Origin: Corynebacterium urealyticum DSM 7109
Lineage (GTDB): Bacteria > Actinomycetota > Actinomycetes > Mycobacteriales > Mycobacteriaceae
DNA: 64,000 bases
Assembly: GCF_000069945.1 (NCBI RefSeq)
Contig: NC_010545.1
Span: forward strand, 2,108,001-2,172,000
Reading direction: 5' to 3'
The translations under genes were made by a program, and so were the position numbers. The notes under the pieces are model-generated. The model worked only from the letters and a program-made list of their open reading frames with translations. It was not told where the DNA came from and did not search any database. This document shows positions 8,699 through 16,627 of the stretch, in pieces. Each line of letters begins with the position of its first letter. Positions within the stretch are counted from its first letter, which is position 1.

Positions 8699-9310
8699 CT
8701 AACCGCGTGGTCGGCCGCGCGGCGAGCTGACCGTCCGGTCACCCGGGATCCAGAAGCGCAGCGGGGCGGCGACATTCTTCGAAATCCCGATACGCGGCCC
8801 GGCGAAAAACTCCGCCCGCTCCGCCGGCGGTTGCAGGTACAGCACCCCCTCCTCGGGGTCAGTCACCCCCAGCGCGTCATCAACCTGGATCACCCGCGAA
8901 CCGTCGAGAGGCAGGTCGAAGCCCATGGCCTGGCCGAAATTTCCGGGACCGCGGGCCAGGTTCTCCTCGGCATGACTCTCCCCACGCCGCTGACGCGCGA
9001 GTTCCTTTCCCGCGATGACCTCCCCGGCGCGCAGCAGGATCCCTCCCGCCTCACCTTCCGGGTGACACACCAGGTTCCCGGCGCGGTGGATCCCGTAGCT
9101 GGCGTAAACGTAGAGCCTCTGCGGTGGGCCGAACATCGTTTCGCACCGGGGCGTGGGGCCGTTGTAGGCATGAGATGCGGGATCATTGCGCCCCACGTAG
9201 GCCTCGACTTCAGTGAGGCGTACCGCTACCTGCCCAAAGCGAAGCACCCCTCCCAATAGGAGGGGTGCGGTGTGTTCGGCAGATTGATGGAAGTCGAGGT
9301 GGATGGTCAT
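8699..9310 (-). CDS. mpg: DNA-3-methyladenine glycosylase (AAG/Mpg family)
   Basis: A 203-aa protein of normal length for the family. It has the catalytic segment RLTEVEAYVGRNDPASHAY with the active-site Glu, then the YVYASYGIHRAGNLVC strand and the LARGPGNFGQAMGFD motif near the C-terminal half. It excises alkylated purines in base-excision repair. ATG at 9310 is preferred over GTG at 9319 because AAGG is spaced 8 bases before it. A 10-bp perfect hairpin lies inside its 5' coding part. It lies downstream of the disrupted esterase on the same strand. Confidence 0.93.
   Translation of the reverse strand: MTIHLDFHQSAEHTAPLLLGGVLRFGQVAVRLTEVEAYVGRNDPASHAYNGPTPRCETMFGPPQRLYVYASYGIHRAGNLVCHPEGEAGGILLRAGEVIAGKELARQRRGESHAEENLARGPGNFGQAMGFDLPLDGSRVIQVDDALGVTDPEEGVLYLQPPAERAEFFAGPRIGISKNVAAPLRFWIPGDRTVSSPRGRPRG
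9244..9268 (-). terminator. Strong hairpin inside the mpg 5' coding region
   Basis: Perfect arms GCACCCCTCC (9244-9253) and GGAGGGGTGC (9259-9268) with a 5-nt loop. Reading on the minus strand it is followed by TTCGCTTT. It may end esterase read-through inside mpg or dampen mpg translation. It codes for conserved residues, so the CDS is genuinely translated there. Confidence 0.5.
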
Positions 9311-9359
9311 GCCCACCACCTTAGGTGGGTGCCTTCCTGCTCGCTTTTAGTCGCTGGTT

Positions 9360-10328
9360 TTAGAGGCGCTGGCGGCTCAGGAAGTTCCAGACTTCCTGGC
9401 TGGCATCCGGCACGCGGTTCCAGGTGTGGTTCTGCGGGTTGGTGATCAGCTGCGTCTCAGCGCGGGCGCAACGGTAGACGTGGCGCTTGCCGCCCGGGAC
9501 GTTGTGGATCGCTGGCTGCGGTGCACAGCCATTGCGGGCCTTGTAGCTGTTCATCAGGCGCGGGACGCTCAGGTACGGACGGCCGTGGCGGGTGCCGCCG
9601 TTGTAGCGCATCATCGTGTCGCCGGTGCCGTGCATCACGAGGATCGGGATCGGCAGGTTCTTACAGCCGGAGTTCACCGGGTTGTAGTAGGCACCGCCGA
9701 CGGACGCGACACCCGCGAAGACGTGCGGCAGGTGGCAGGCGACGACAGCGGTCATGCCGCCACCATTGGAGTGGCCGGTGGCGTAGATGCGGCGACGGTC
9801 GACGTTGTAGGTGCGGTCAATCTCGTCGATGATCTGGGTGACGAAGCGCAGGTCCTCGCCGCCACGGACGCTAGCGTACGGTGCACCCTCCCAGCCGTGG
9901 TTGATGGACTCCGGGTAGATGCGGATGGCCTCGCGTGCCGCACCAGTCTCGTGCAGGCGGGAGTAACGGCGGAAGTTCTCCGGGCTATCGCGCCAGCCAT
10001 CGAAGCCGAAGACCACCGGGGCGGGGCGGGCCGGGTTGTAGTGAGTCGGGACGTGCATGATGTACCGGCGGTTGCGGCCGGTGGACTTGGTGTACACGTT
10101 GATGGATTGGCCGTTGCCGATGTGCGGAGCTGGCTTCGCGTTATTCGGGCGCCCCTGCGGCGCCGGTGCCGGCGCGTCCGGCAGGCTGGAGCCCGCTGGG
10201 AGTGCGTCCTGCACCCGCTGGCCGTTCGGCAGGCGGATGTCGCCGAGGTTCGGCAACTGAACCTGTGGGAGCTGGAAGTCGGAAGACTGTGGGACGGCTG
10301 GCAGCGGTGGCAGCTGCGCCTCAGCCTT
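9360..10328 (-). pseudogene. Secreted PHB-depolymerase/LpqC-like esterase, main part, separated from its 5' end by an insertion
   Basis: About 319 residues of an esterase of the PHB-depolymerase / feruloyl-esterase type. A Pro-rich N-terminal linker is followed by VVFGFDGWRDSPENFRRYS, the nucleophile elbow GHSNGGGMTA, VMHGTGDTMM (Asp region) and NHTWNRVPD (His region). Cys pairs suggest an exported enzyme. The reading frame runs on into IS DNA (first about 17 codons to 10379), but that start is artificial. The true start and signal peptide are at 17884-17769. Joining the two parts with one copy of the 8-bp duplication gives an uninterrupted 358-aa precursor. As it stands the protein would lack its signal peptide and native promoter. 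Confidence 0.9.
10321..10328. repeat. 8-bp target site duplication, left copy
   Basis: TCAGCCTT directly abuts the left end (GAGGGTGTC) of the IS256-family element. The identical octamer follows the right end at 17769-17776. Confidence 0.92.
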
Positions 10329-10810
10329 GAGGGTGTCAGGAAGTTTGTGTGTGAGGCTCTGATTGAGAGGGAGTTTCACCGATAATGACTACGGTGTCAC
10401 CGAAGAAAGGCCATGACCCGGCGAGGGTCAACGAGATCAGCGAGAAGCTGATGGAAAATCCTGAGCTGGCTAGCCTGATCAGCGAGCTGTCGACCTCCGC
10501 TGATGATGCCAGCGAGCTGGTCAAAGGCCTGCTGCAGGCATCAATCAACGCTGGTCTGCAGGCGGAGATGGATGCGCATTTGGGCTATAGCCACTCCGAC
10601 CGCAAGTCCAAAGCCCAGGTTGAACCCGTGCACGGCGGCAATCACCGCAACGGGTCGTACACCAAGACCGTCAATTCTGGCTACGGCGCGGTGGAAGTGA
10701 CCGTGCCCAGGGATCGTGCTGGCACGTTTACTCCGAAGATGGTGCCCAAGGGCGCACGCCGGCTCACAGAACTCGACGACATGATCGTCTCGCTATACGC
10801 CGGCGGGATG
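10329..10810 (+). mobile_element. IS256-family element, left end remnant
   Basis: It begins with GAGGGTGTCAGGAAGTTTGT, an imperfect inverted match to the right end at 17768 (GAGAGTGTCCGATTCTTTGT when read inward). It contains the transposase 5' part and is cut at about 10810 by the IS3-family element. The outer boundaries are intact and the centre is replaced. Confidence 0.88.
10385..10810 (+). pseudogene. IS256-family transposase, N-terminal fragment
   Basis: About 142 residues from ATG 10385. They contain SASINAGLQAEMDAHLGY-like sequence, GNHRNGSYTKTV and VPRDRAGTFTPKMVPK, all hallmarks of the N-terminal region of IS256-type (mutator) transposases. The reading frame stops matching at SLYAGGM, where the inverted repeat of the next element begins. 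The C-terminal 85 residues are found 6.7 kb away at 17474-17733. The DDE core is missing. Confidence 0.9.
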
Positions 10811-10874
10811 GGGCCCGGCCCCCGGAAAGTAGACACCGTGGGGGTGAAATTATTGGCTTTACTCTAGCGCATTG

Positions 10875-11759
10875 TTAGGAAGCGTGAGATTCGTACTCAA
10901 TGGGTGTGAGGTACTTGCACCAGGAATGCCTTCGGGTGGTGTTGTAGCGCGCACACCATGCGAAGACGTCGCGTCGGCAGACTAGCTGATTGGAAAAGAC
11001 TTTCTGGTCTTTGAGCACTTCTCGTTTCAACGCCGCGTTAAACGACTCCGCGAGTGAATTATCAGCGCTGCTGCCAACTGCTCCCATCGACTGGGTGACG
11101 TTGAGTCTTCGGCAGACAGCCTGAAACTGCGATGAGGTATACACGCTGCCATGATCTGAGTGGAAGATCGCCCCGGAGAGACTGCCACGGGTACGGCGAG
11201 CATGCTCGAGCGCTTCTTCGACGAGGTCGGTGCGCATGTGGTCTGCGATCGCGAAGCCGACGAGCATCCGCGAGTAGCAGTCAATCACAGAAGCCAGATA
11301 CATATTCGACCCGTCTGCGATCGGCAGATAGGTAATATCGCCGACGAGGATCCTATTGGCAGCTGGCGCAGTGAAGTTCCGCTTGACCAGGTCAGCGAAT
11401 ATAAAGCGATGACGCTCACGCTGTGTTGTCGTGACCTTACGTTTTTTCGTGTAGCCGCGCAGCTGAAGCTTCCTCATAATCGGGGCGATGCGCTTATGGT
11501 TGACCGGTCCGGTGCTACTGTACGCATCGTTGAAAGTCAGCTCGGCGGCAATGCGTTTTGCGCCGTAGAGCTGCTTCTTGTCGTCGAAGATGGCCTGGAC
11601 CTTGGCTCCGAGTATGGCATCATCAACCAGTCTGCGGTGCCGCTGGGCGCTGCTAGCTTTCCATTTGTAGTAGGAGCTGCGGTTTAACCCGAGTACGGTG
11701 CACATCCGCTTGACCGAGTAATCGGTGCGGTGGTCATCAACGAACCGGAAGCGGATCAC
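10875..11759 (-). CDS. IS3-family transposase OrfB (element A)
   Basis: A 294-aa protein with an HTH_21-like start and an rve integrase core. Core signatures are VGDITYLPIADGSNMYLASVID (first Asp), FHSDHGSVYTSSQFQ (second Asp) and SADNSLAESFNAALKRE (Glu), so the DDE triad is complete. The likely start is the GTG at 11759, overlapping the orfA stop (GTGA). IS3 elements usually make OrfAB by -1 frameshifting; no obvious heptamer was seen here. Confidence 0.92.
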   Translation of the reverse strand: MIRFRFVDDHRTDYSVKRMCTVLGLNRSSYYKWKASSAQRHRRLVDDAILGAKVQAIFDDKKQLYGAKRIAAELTFNDAYSSTGPVNHKRIAPIMRKLQLRGYTKKRKVTTTQRERHRFIFADLVKRNFTAPAANRILVGDITYLPIADGSNMYLASVIDCYSRMLVGFAIADHMRTDLVEEALEHARRTRGSLSGAIFHSDHGSVYTSSQFQAVCRRLNVTQSMGAVGSSADNSLAESFNAALKREVLKDQKVFSNQLVCRRDVFAWCARYNTTRRHSWCKYLTPIEYESHAS

Positions 11760-12067
11760 CAGTTCGTCTCTTCCATGAAATATTTGGCTGCCTTACGCAA
11801 AATATCGCGTTCTTCTTTCAGGCGGGCGTTTTCCTGTTGCAGCTGACGTAGCTTCTCAGCATCGGTCAGTTGCCTCGCACGATCAGCACGTAAGCCCGCT
11901 GAAAGCTGGGGTTTCGTGCCAGTTCCGTACTTATCAACCCATACGCGAAGCGTGGAGCGGTTGATCCCTAAATCAGCGGCCGCAGCGTTCACCGACACCT
12001 GTGGATCGTTCTCGTACATCGCGACCGCGTCGCGCTTGAACTGATCCGAATAAACCTTCCTAGGCAT
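11756..12067 (-). CDS. IS3-family transposase OrfA (element A)
   Basis: A 103-aa protein, MPRKVYSDQFKRDAV, with an N-terminal helix-turn-helix (Tnp_1/IS3 group). It ends in a leucine-zipper-like helix LRQLQQENARLKEERDILRKA. It binds the terminal repeats in this family. It overlaps orfB by 4 bases. Confidence 0.92.
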   Translation of the reverse strand: MPRKVYSDQFKRDAVAMYENDPQVSVNAAAADLGINRSTLRVWVDKYGTGTKPQLSAGLRADRARQLTDAEKLRQLQQENARLKEERDILRKAAKYFMEETNW

Positions 12068-12166
12068 GGAGGTAGATTACCTTTCCCCGACTCAACACAG
12101 CCGGAATCAGAGGTGTCTACCAAACAGGGGTCAGGTCCGTCCTGAAGGTTTGGTTGACCTCCGGGT

Positions 12167-13051
12167 TTATGCCGCCAGTGTAGCGGCTGGGTTCATGATG
12201 AGTTCGAACTCGATGGGGGTGAGTTTCCCGAGTCGGCGTTGACGGCGTTTGCGGTGGTACTTGCCCTCGATCCAGGACACGATGGCCAGACGCAGTTCTT
12301 CTCGTGTGCCCCAGGATCGACGGTCGAGGACGTTCTTCTGCAGTAGCGCGAAGAACGACTCCATCGCGGCGTTATCGCCACATGCCCCGACCCTGCCCAT
12401 CGAGCCACGTAGCCTGTGGCGCTTCAGCGCTTTGCGGAAGCGGCGCGACCGGAATTGGGACCCTCGATCGGAATGGACGATCACCCCAGCGGGCCGGCCT
12501 CGGTGGACCACCGCCATCTCGAGCGCGTTGACGGCGATACGGGCCTTCATCCGTGAATCGATCGAGTAGCCCACGATCCGGTTGGAGAACACGTCCTTGA
12601 TCGCACACAGATACACCTTGCCCTCGCGGGTGCGGTGCTCGGTGATATCGGTCAGCCACACCTGGTTAGGTTCGTCAGCGGTGAACTGACGCTGCACCAG
12701 GTCATCGTGAACCGGTGCGCCGGCCTTCTTGTAGCGAGTCTTACGCCTGGCGCACACCGACTGGATCCCGGCGACCCGGCACAACTGCCACACTCTGCGC
12801 TCGGACAACTCGTAGCCCAACTCAGCGAGGTCGTCTGCCAGCACCCGGTAGCCGCCTTCCGGATCATCGGCGTGGAGTTCGCGCAGCACGGCGATCAACT
12901 CGCGTTCCTCGGCCTCACGGGCTGACACCGGTTGCTTGAGCCACTTGTAGTAGCCCTGTTTGGAGAATCCCAGTATCCGGCACGCGACCGCCACCGGCAC
13001 CCTCACCCGGCCACCGACCGCGGCCATCTCCTTCACGAGCGGATAGATCAT
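12167..13051 (-). CDS. IS3-family transposase OrfB (element B)
   Basis: A 294-aa DDE integrase-type protein. VWLTDITEHRTREGKVYLC carries the first Asp, IVHSDRGSQFRSRRF the second, and GDNAAMESFFALLQKN the Glu. The start ATG at 13051 overlaps the orfA stop (ATGA). It differs clearly from element A OrfB, so the two elements belong to different IS3 subgroups. Confidence 0.93.
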   Translation of the reverse strand: MIYPLVKEMAAVGGRVRVPVAVACRILGFSKQGYYKWLKQPVSAREAEERELIAVLRELHADDPEGGYRVLADDLAELGYELSERRVWQLCRVAGIQSVCARRKTRYKKAGAPVHDDLVQRQFTADEPNQVWLTDITEHRTREGKVYLCAIKDVFSNRIVGYSIDSRMKARIAVNALEMAVVHRGRPAGVIVHSDRGSQFRSRRFRKALKRHRLRGSMGRVGACGDNAAMESFFALLQKNVLDRRSWGTREELRLAIVSWIEGKYHRKRRQRRLGKLTPIEFELIMNPAATLAA

Positions 13052-13350
13052 TTTGGGGGCATGATGTGAGCCTGCGACAGATACGCCGCCGCGCGCCGCA
13101 GCACCTCGTTTTCTATCTCCAACTCCCGGATCCTGCGCAGCGCCTGCGACATGTCCTTGCGCGCCTCTGGATCGGTGGTCGGGGTCATCCCATGGGACTT
13201 GAACCTCGCGTCACGGATCCACGCCTGCAGCGTGGTCTTCGCGATACCGAGGTCCTTGACGACCTGCTTCTGCGGGATACCCGACTCGACCAACGCGACC
13301 GCGTCGCGCTTGAACTCGTCGGTGTAGGTGATCTTCGGCATGGTTGCCAT
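13048..13350 (-). CDS. IS3-family transposase OrfA (element B)
   Basis: A 100-aa protein, MPKITYTDEFKRDAVALVES, with a helix-turn-helix and a C-terminal helix RRIRELEIENEVLRRAAAYL. The upstream ATG (13350) or the ATG at codon 4 could initiate. A C-CCA-AAA slippery heptamer precedes its stop codon. Confidence 0.92.
   Translation of the reverse strand: MATMPKITYTDEFKRDAVALVESGIPQKQVVKDLGIAKTTLQAWIRDARFKSHGMTPTTDPEARKDMSQALRRIRELEIENEVLRRAAAYLSQAHIMPPK
13051..13057 (-). promoter_or_regulatory. Putative -1 frameshift heptamer C CCA AAA
   Basis: On the minus strand CCCAAAA is in the X-XXY-YYZ phase with respect to orfA, immediately before its TGA. OrfB is in the -1 frame. This fits production of an OrfAB fusion, the active transposase of IS3 elements. 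Confidence 0.55.
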
Positions 13351-13407
13351 CCTTTCAGCACGACGCCCTCTCAGGAATCATGCGGTCTTGGAGTCAACCA
13401 AACCTTC

Positions 13408-13837
13408 GGCAGTCCCCTGCGAGTAGTACGGCTGGAACGCTTCCAAGATCGTCTCAGGATCGTTGACGAAATCCACCACGAACGTCTTGGTTTTGTTTTT
13501 CGAAGGCATCGTCCTGTTAAGACGGGAAAGTGTCTGCACCGCCATCACGCCCGATAGTGGCTTGTCCACATACATCGCGGACAAGCGTGGCTCATCGAAT
13601 CCGGTCTGGTATTTATTCGCCACGATCAAAAACTTGTATGCAGCACCGTCGACCATCTTGGACGTTTCCATCCGGCGCTGTCCCTCGGGTGCGTTTTCGT
13701 TATTGAGCGAGGATTCGGTGACGATCTGCTCTACATCTTCGTCCTTGGACACCTCCAGGGAGCCAGAAAACGCCACGAGTGCTTCAAGCCCGTGGTACTT
13801 CGGGTTGGACTTGATCACGTCTTGGACTGCTCTAAAC
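13408..13837 (-). pseudogene. hsdR: Type I restriction endonuclease HsdR, internal fragment
   Basis: About 142 residues of the second helicase domain. The segments SNPKYHGLEALVAFSG and FLIVANKYQTGFDEPRLSAM, and then VMAVQTLSRLNRT, are the characteristic motifs V-VI region of HsdR. Both ends are cut, by the IS6-family copy (13838) and by IS3 element B (13408). No hsdM or hsdS is present in the window. This is a relic of a restriction-modification locus from elsewhere. Confidence 0.88.
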
Positions 13838-14683
13838 GGTGCTGTTGCAAAGTTCGGGCGACAGGAAGACCTGCGTGAAATAATCACAGCCATGGGCATC
13901 TTCTCCGGTCGTCATTTCCCCCGTGAAATCATCCTGTGGGCGGTGCGGTGGTACTGCCGCTACGGGGTGAGCTACCGAGATCTCGAAGAGATGATGACTT
14001 CAGCGGGGCGTGCCGGTTGATCACACCACGATTCTCACCCCTGGGTCCAGAAATACGCCCCTGAGCTGGACAAGCACACTTGGTGGTACCGACAAGTTCC
14101 TGACTGGCAGGCCCGGTCCTGGCGGGTGGACGAGACCTATATCCGGGTCGGGGGAAAGTGGTGCTACCTCTATCGGACCATCACCGCTGGCGGGCATACC
14201 CTGGATTTTTACCTGTCCCCAAAGCGTAACGTCGCCGCAGCGAAGCGTTTCCTGGCCAAGCCCCTGAGGACGAACACGATAACCGGGTTCCCGCGGGTGA
14301 TCAACACCGATAAAGCACCCTCCCTGGCCAGGGCAATCGCCGAGTTGAAGTCAGAGGGAATCTGCCCGCAGACCGTGGAACACCGGCAGGTGAAATACCT
14401 CAATAACGTCATTGAAGGAGATCATGGGCGGCTGAAACGGATCCTCGGACCGAAGGGGGCGTTCAAAAACCGGACCTCGGCGTACCGGACGTTGAAAGGG
14501 ATGGAAGCGATGCACTCATTACGGAAAGGCCAGGGCGCGATGTTTGCCTACGGGCAACCGAACCCGGATGCGGTGATCGTCAGCCGGGTGTTCGAGGCTG
14601 CCTGAGAACGCCGACCCGCAGCGAGCATCAGAGGATGAAGACTGGGTCGTCACGGCTCTCCGCCTGAAGTTTGCAACAGCACC
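13838..14683 (+). mobile_element. IS6-family (IS1628-like) element, copy 1
   Basis: 846 bp with terminal inverted repeats GGTGCTGTTGCAAAGTTC (left) and its near-perfect complement ending in GCAACAGCACC (right). It is nearly identical to copy 2 (16628-17473) in the opposite orientation. The flanking octamers (CTCTAAAC left, GGATGTAG right) do not match, so this copy is no longer flanked by its own duplication. Confidence 0.92.
13892..14605 (+). pseudogene. IS6-family transposase (copy 1), internally frame-disrupted
   Basis: Start ATG 13892 and stop 14605 are in the same frame and would give 237 aa, the usual length. The middle is out of phase. After DLEEMMTSAGRAG the frame hits TGA at 14018. 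The next homologous stretch VDHTTI is in a second frame, and HPWVQKYAPELDKHTWWYRQ returns to the first frame. The simplest reading is one extra base near 13999 and two extra (or one missing) near 14033. DDE residues are present (WRVDETYIRVGG, INTDKAP, KYLNNVIEGDHG). The same lesions occur in copy 2. Confidence 0.85.
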
Positions 14684-15141
14684 GGATGTAGGGGTTGTCC
14701 CAGGTGCCGGTGGCGTTGAGGACGATGTCGGCGGTGAAGGTGGTGCCGTCGGCGAGTGTGATCCGCAGCGGGGAGGCGGGGTCCGTGGTGGTCGGTTCGA
14801 CGCGGTGGACGGCGGCTGGGCGGGCGACGTCGAGATTGAAGGTGTCCTCGTAGGCTCCGTAGTAGTCGGTGACCAGCCGGGAGGCGGGGACGTCCGGGTC
14901 GGGGCGGTCCATGGCAGGCCCGGCAGGTCCGCGATGCCGTGCGCCCTGCCGAGGGTGAGGGAGTCCCAGCGGTGGCACCACGCGCCCCGGGGCCGTCGTT
15001 CGCATCGAGAACCACCATGTCGTCCCGCCGGGTCCCGCGGCGGAGGGGCTCGTGGGCGGCGGACAGCCCGGCCTGGCCCGCGCCGATGATGACGGCGGGG
15101 ATGTGGCGGTGCTGCAGGTCAGCGGGGTTCATGGCTGTCAT
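14684..15141 (-). pseudogene. FAD/NAD(P)-dependent monooxygenase (CzcO-like), truncated and frameshifted
   Basis: From ATG 15141 (MTAMNPADLQHRHIPAVIIG) comes the Rossmann dinucleotide motif IIGAGQAGLSAA. The frame then shifts within a G/C run near 14984-14992 to WCHRWDSLTLGRAHGIADLPG, and again near 14897-14906 to SRLVTDYYGAYEDTF. The last frame continues to NATGTWDNPYI, where IS6 copy 1 cuts the gene. This is the pattern of CzcO/flavin monooxygenase proteins. Two frameshifts plus truncation make it inactive. It is divergent from adh and probably came with it. Confidence 0.82.
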
Positions 15142-15288
15142 CCTACGCCTGTTATATGACATGTCAGCAAGGTATGTGTCATGACCACTGTAATGGGAAC
15201 TATACTCATTACGAAAAGTGATGGACGTCGTAGGTTCTGTTATGTACAGTGAAACCACCCCCGGCCCCCCCCCAACGATTGGATACCC
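15142..15288. promoter_or_regulatory. Divergent control region of monooxygenase remnant and adh
   Basis: Contains the palindrome TGACATGTCA (15157-15166) and, further on, ATGTGTCAT, together forming an inverted repeat (ATGACAT..ATG-TCAT) of the kind bound by dimeric repressors. A run of nine C's precedes the adh start. The regulator is not identifiable. Confidence 0.4.
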
Positions 15289-16317
15289 ATGACTGACACA
15301 ACGTTCCGCGCCGCCGTCGTTGAGGACTTCGGTCCCGAACTCAACCTCCGCGACGTCGAGATGCCCACGCCCGGCCGCAACCAGGCGCTGGTGAAGCTGC
15401 AGGCCTCCGGCATCTGCCACACCGACCTCCATGCCGCCGAGGGTGACTGGCCCGTCAAGCCCGAGCCGCCCTTCGTTCCCGGCCACGAGGGTGTCGGCGA
15501 GGTCGTCGAACTCGGCCCCGGTGACCACTCCGTCAAGGTCGGCGACATCGTCGGCAACGTCTGGCTCTGGTCCGCCTGCGGTGAGTGCGAGTACTGCCGC
15601 ACCGGATGGGAGACCCTGTGCAACCAGGCCGAGTACGGCGGCTACACCGTCAACGGCTCCTTCGGCACCTACATGCTCGTGGATACCCGCTACTGCGCCC
15701 GCATCCCCGAGGGCTCCGACCCCGTCGAGGTCGCCCCGATCCTGTGCGCCGGCGTCACCGTCTACAAGGGGCTGAAGGTCTCCGAGACCAAGCCCGGTCA
15801 GTTCATGGTCATCTCCGGCGTCGGCGGCCTCGGCCACATCGCCGTCCAGTACGCCGTGGCCATGGGTATGCGCGTCATCGCCGTCGACATCGCCGACGAG
15901 AAGCTCGAGCTGGCCAAGAAGCACGGCGCGGAGTTCACCGTCAACGCCAAGCACGCCGACCCGGCCGAGGCGGTCCAGGAGTTCACCGACGGCGGCGCCC
16001 ACGGTGTCCTGGTCACCGCGGTCCACCCGCAGGCGTTCGGCCAGGCGGTCGGCATGGCCCGCAAGGGCGGCACCATCGTGTTCAACGGCCTGCCCCCGGG
16101 GGACTTCCCGGCCCCGATCTTCGAGATCGTGTTCAAGGCCCTGACCATCCGCGGCTCCCTCGTGGGTACCCGCCAGGACCTGGCCGAGGCGCTCGACTTC
16201 TACGCCCGCGGCCTGATCAAGCCGACCGTGTCCGAGTGCTCCCTCGACGACGTCAACGCCGTCTTCGAGGAACTGCGCCACGGCAAGGTCGACGGCCGCA
16301 TGTCCATCCGCTACTAG
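15289..16317 (+). CDS. adhA: Zinc-dependent alcohol dehydrogenase (AdhA/AdhP type)
   Basis: A 342-aa medium-chain dehydrogenase. Catalytic zinc ligands lie in SGICHTDLH and PGHEGVGEVVELG. Structural zinc cysteines lie in ACGECEYCRTGWETLC. The NAD-binding motif is SGVGGLGHIAVQYA. It should interconvert primary alcohols and aldehydes with NAD(H), so it could supply the substrate of an aldehyde dehydrogenase. It is the only intact cargo gene between the two IS6-family copies. Codon third positions are strongly C/G, somewhat unlike the adjacent IS genes, consistent with capture from another high-GC corynebacterium. A strong terminator follows. Confidence 0.96.
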   Translation: MTDTTFRAAVVEDFGPELNLRDVEMPTPGRNQALVKLQASGICHTDLHAAEGDWPVKPEPPFVPGHEGVGEVVELGPGDHSVKVGDIVGNVWLWSACGECEYCRTGWETLCNQAEYGGYTVNGSFGTYMLVDTRYCARIPEGSDPVEVAPILCAGVTVYKGLKVSETKPGQFMVISGVGGLGHIAVQYAVAMGMRVIAVDIADEKLELAKKHGAEFTVNAKHADPAEAVQEFTDGGAHGVLVTAVHPQAFGQAVGMARKGGTIVFNGLPPGDFPAPIFEIVFKALTIRGSLVGTRQDLAEALDFYARGLIKPTVSECSLDDVNAVFEELRHGKVDGRMSIRY

Positions 16318-16334
16318 CGGCCGCCGGCACCTGA

Positions 16335-16373
16335 CCCCGCCATCCCCGACCGCCCGGGTCGGGGATGGCGGGG
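16335..16373 (+). terminator. Terminator hairpin after adhA
   Basis: 17-bp GC-rich perfect arms CCCCGCCATCCCCGACC and complement, with a short loop, 17 bases after the stop. The T-tract is weak (GTTG). Confidence 0.7.
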
Positions 16374-16471
16374 TTGACGGGTTAAGGTAACTGCACACCC
16401 GTACAACTGCATCAGCGCAGCGTACACCCCACCCGGTGGCCGGTGCGTACCGGAAGGAAGTGAACGGCGCC

Positions 16472-16627
16472 ATGGATTACACCCCGTACAGCCTGCTTAT
16501 CGACGTCGGCTGGATCTCCCTGCTCATGGTCATCGGCAACGTCCTGCGCCGCAAGGTGGGCCTGTTCCAGTGCCTGCTCATGCCGGCCTCGATCACCGCC
16601 GGCCTCCTCGGCCTGATCAACTTCTCC
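16472..16627 (+). pseudogene. Sodium/glutamate symporter (GltS-like), N-terminal fragment
   Basis: From ATG 16472, preceded by GGAAGGAAG, come 52 codons: MDYTPYSLLIDVGWISLLMV, then RRKVGLFQCLLMPASITAGLLG. This resembles the start of GltS-family Na+/glutamate symporters. IS6 copy 2 truncates it at 16628. Identification rests on one segment, so the family call is moderate. Confidence 0.65.

Larger units (their letters stand above)
10811..12137 (-). mobile_element. IS3-family element A, apparently complete
   Basis: Bounded by imperfect 26-bp terminal inverted repeats at about 10812-10837 and 12112-12137. Their inner ends share GTAGACACC, and their outer parts match at most positions. It carries orfA and orfB on the minus strand. 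The left end interrupts the IS256-family transposase. No target duplication can be shown because the right flank is not IS256 sequence. Confidence 0.82.
12143..13408 (-). mobile_element. IS3-family element B, apparently complete
   Basis: Terminal inverted repeats GAAGGTTTGGTTGAC (12144-12158) and GTCAACCAAACCTTC (13393-13407) match perfectly over 15 bp. The left end sits 5-6 bases from the end of element A. The right end abuts an hsdR fragment. orfA and orfB are intact on the minus strand. Confidence 0.88.

Noticed and set aside
13838-13855. RamB-box-like TGCAAAGTT in the IS6 terminal repeat
   Set aside because: It is part of the inverted repeat required for transposition and is found in both copies; no RamB target gene is adjacent.
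14650-16473. A 607-codon minus-strand frame covering adhA
   Set aside because: It is antisense to a clear zinc alcohol dehydrogenase; only its last part overlaps the genuine monooxygenase remnant, which uses other frames.
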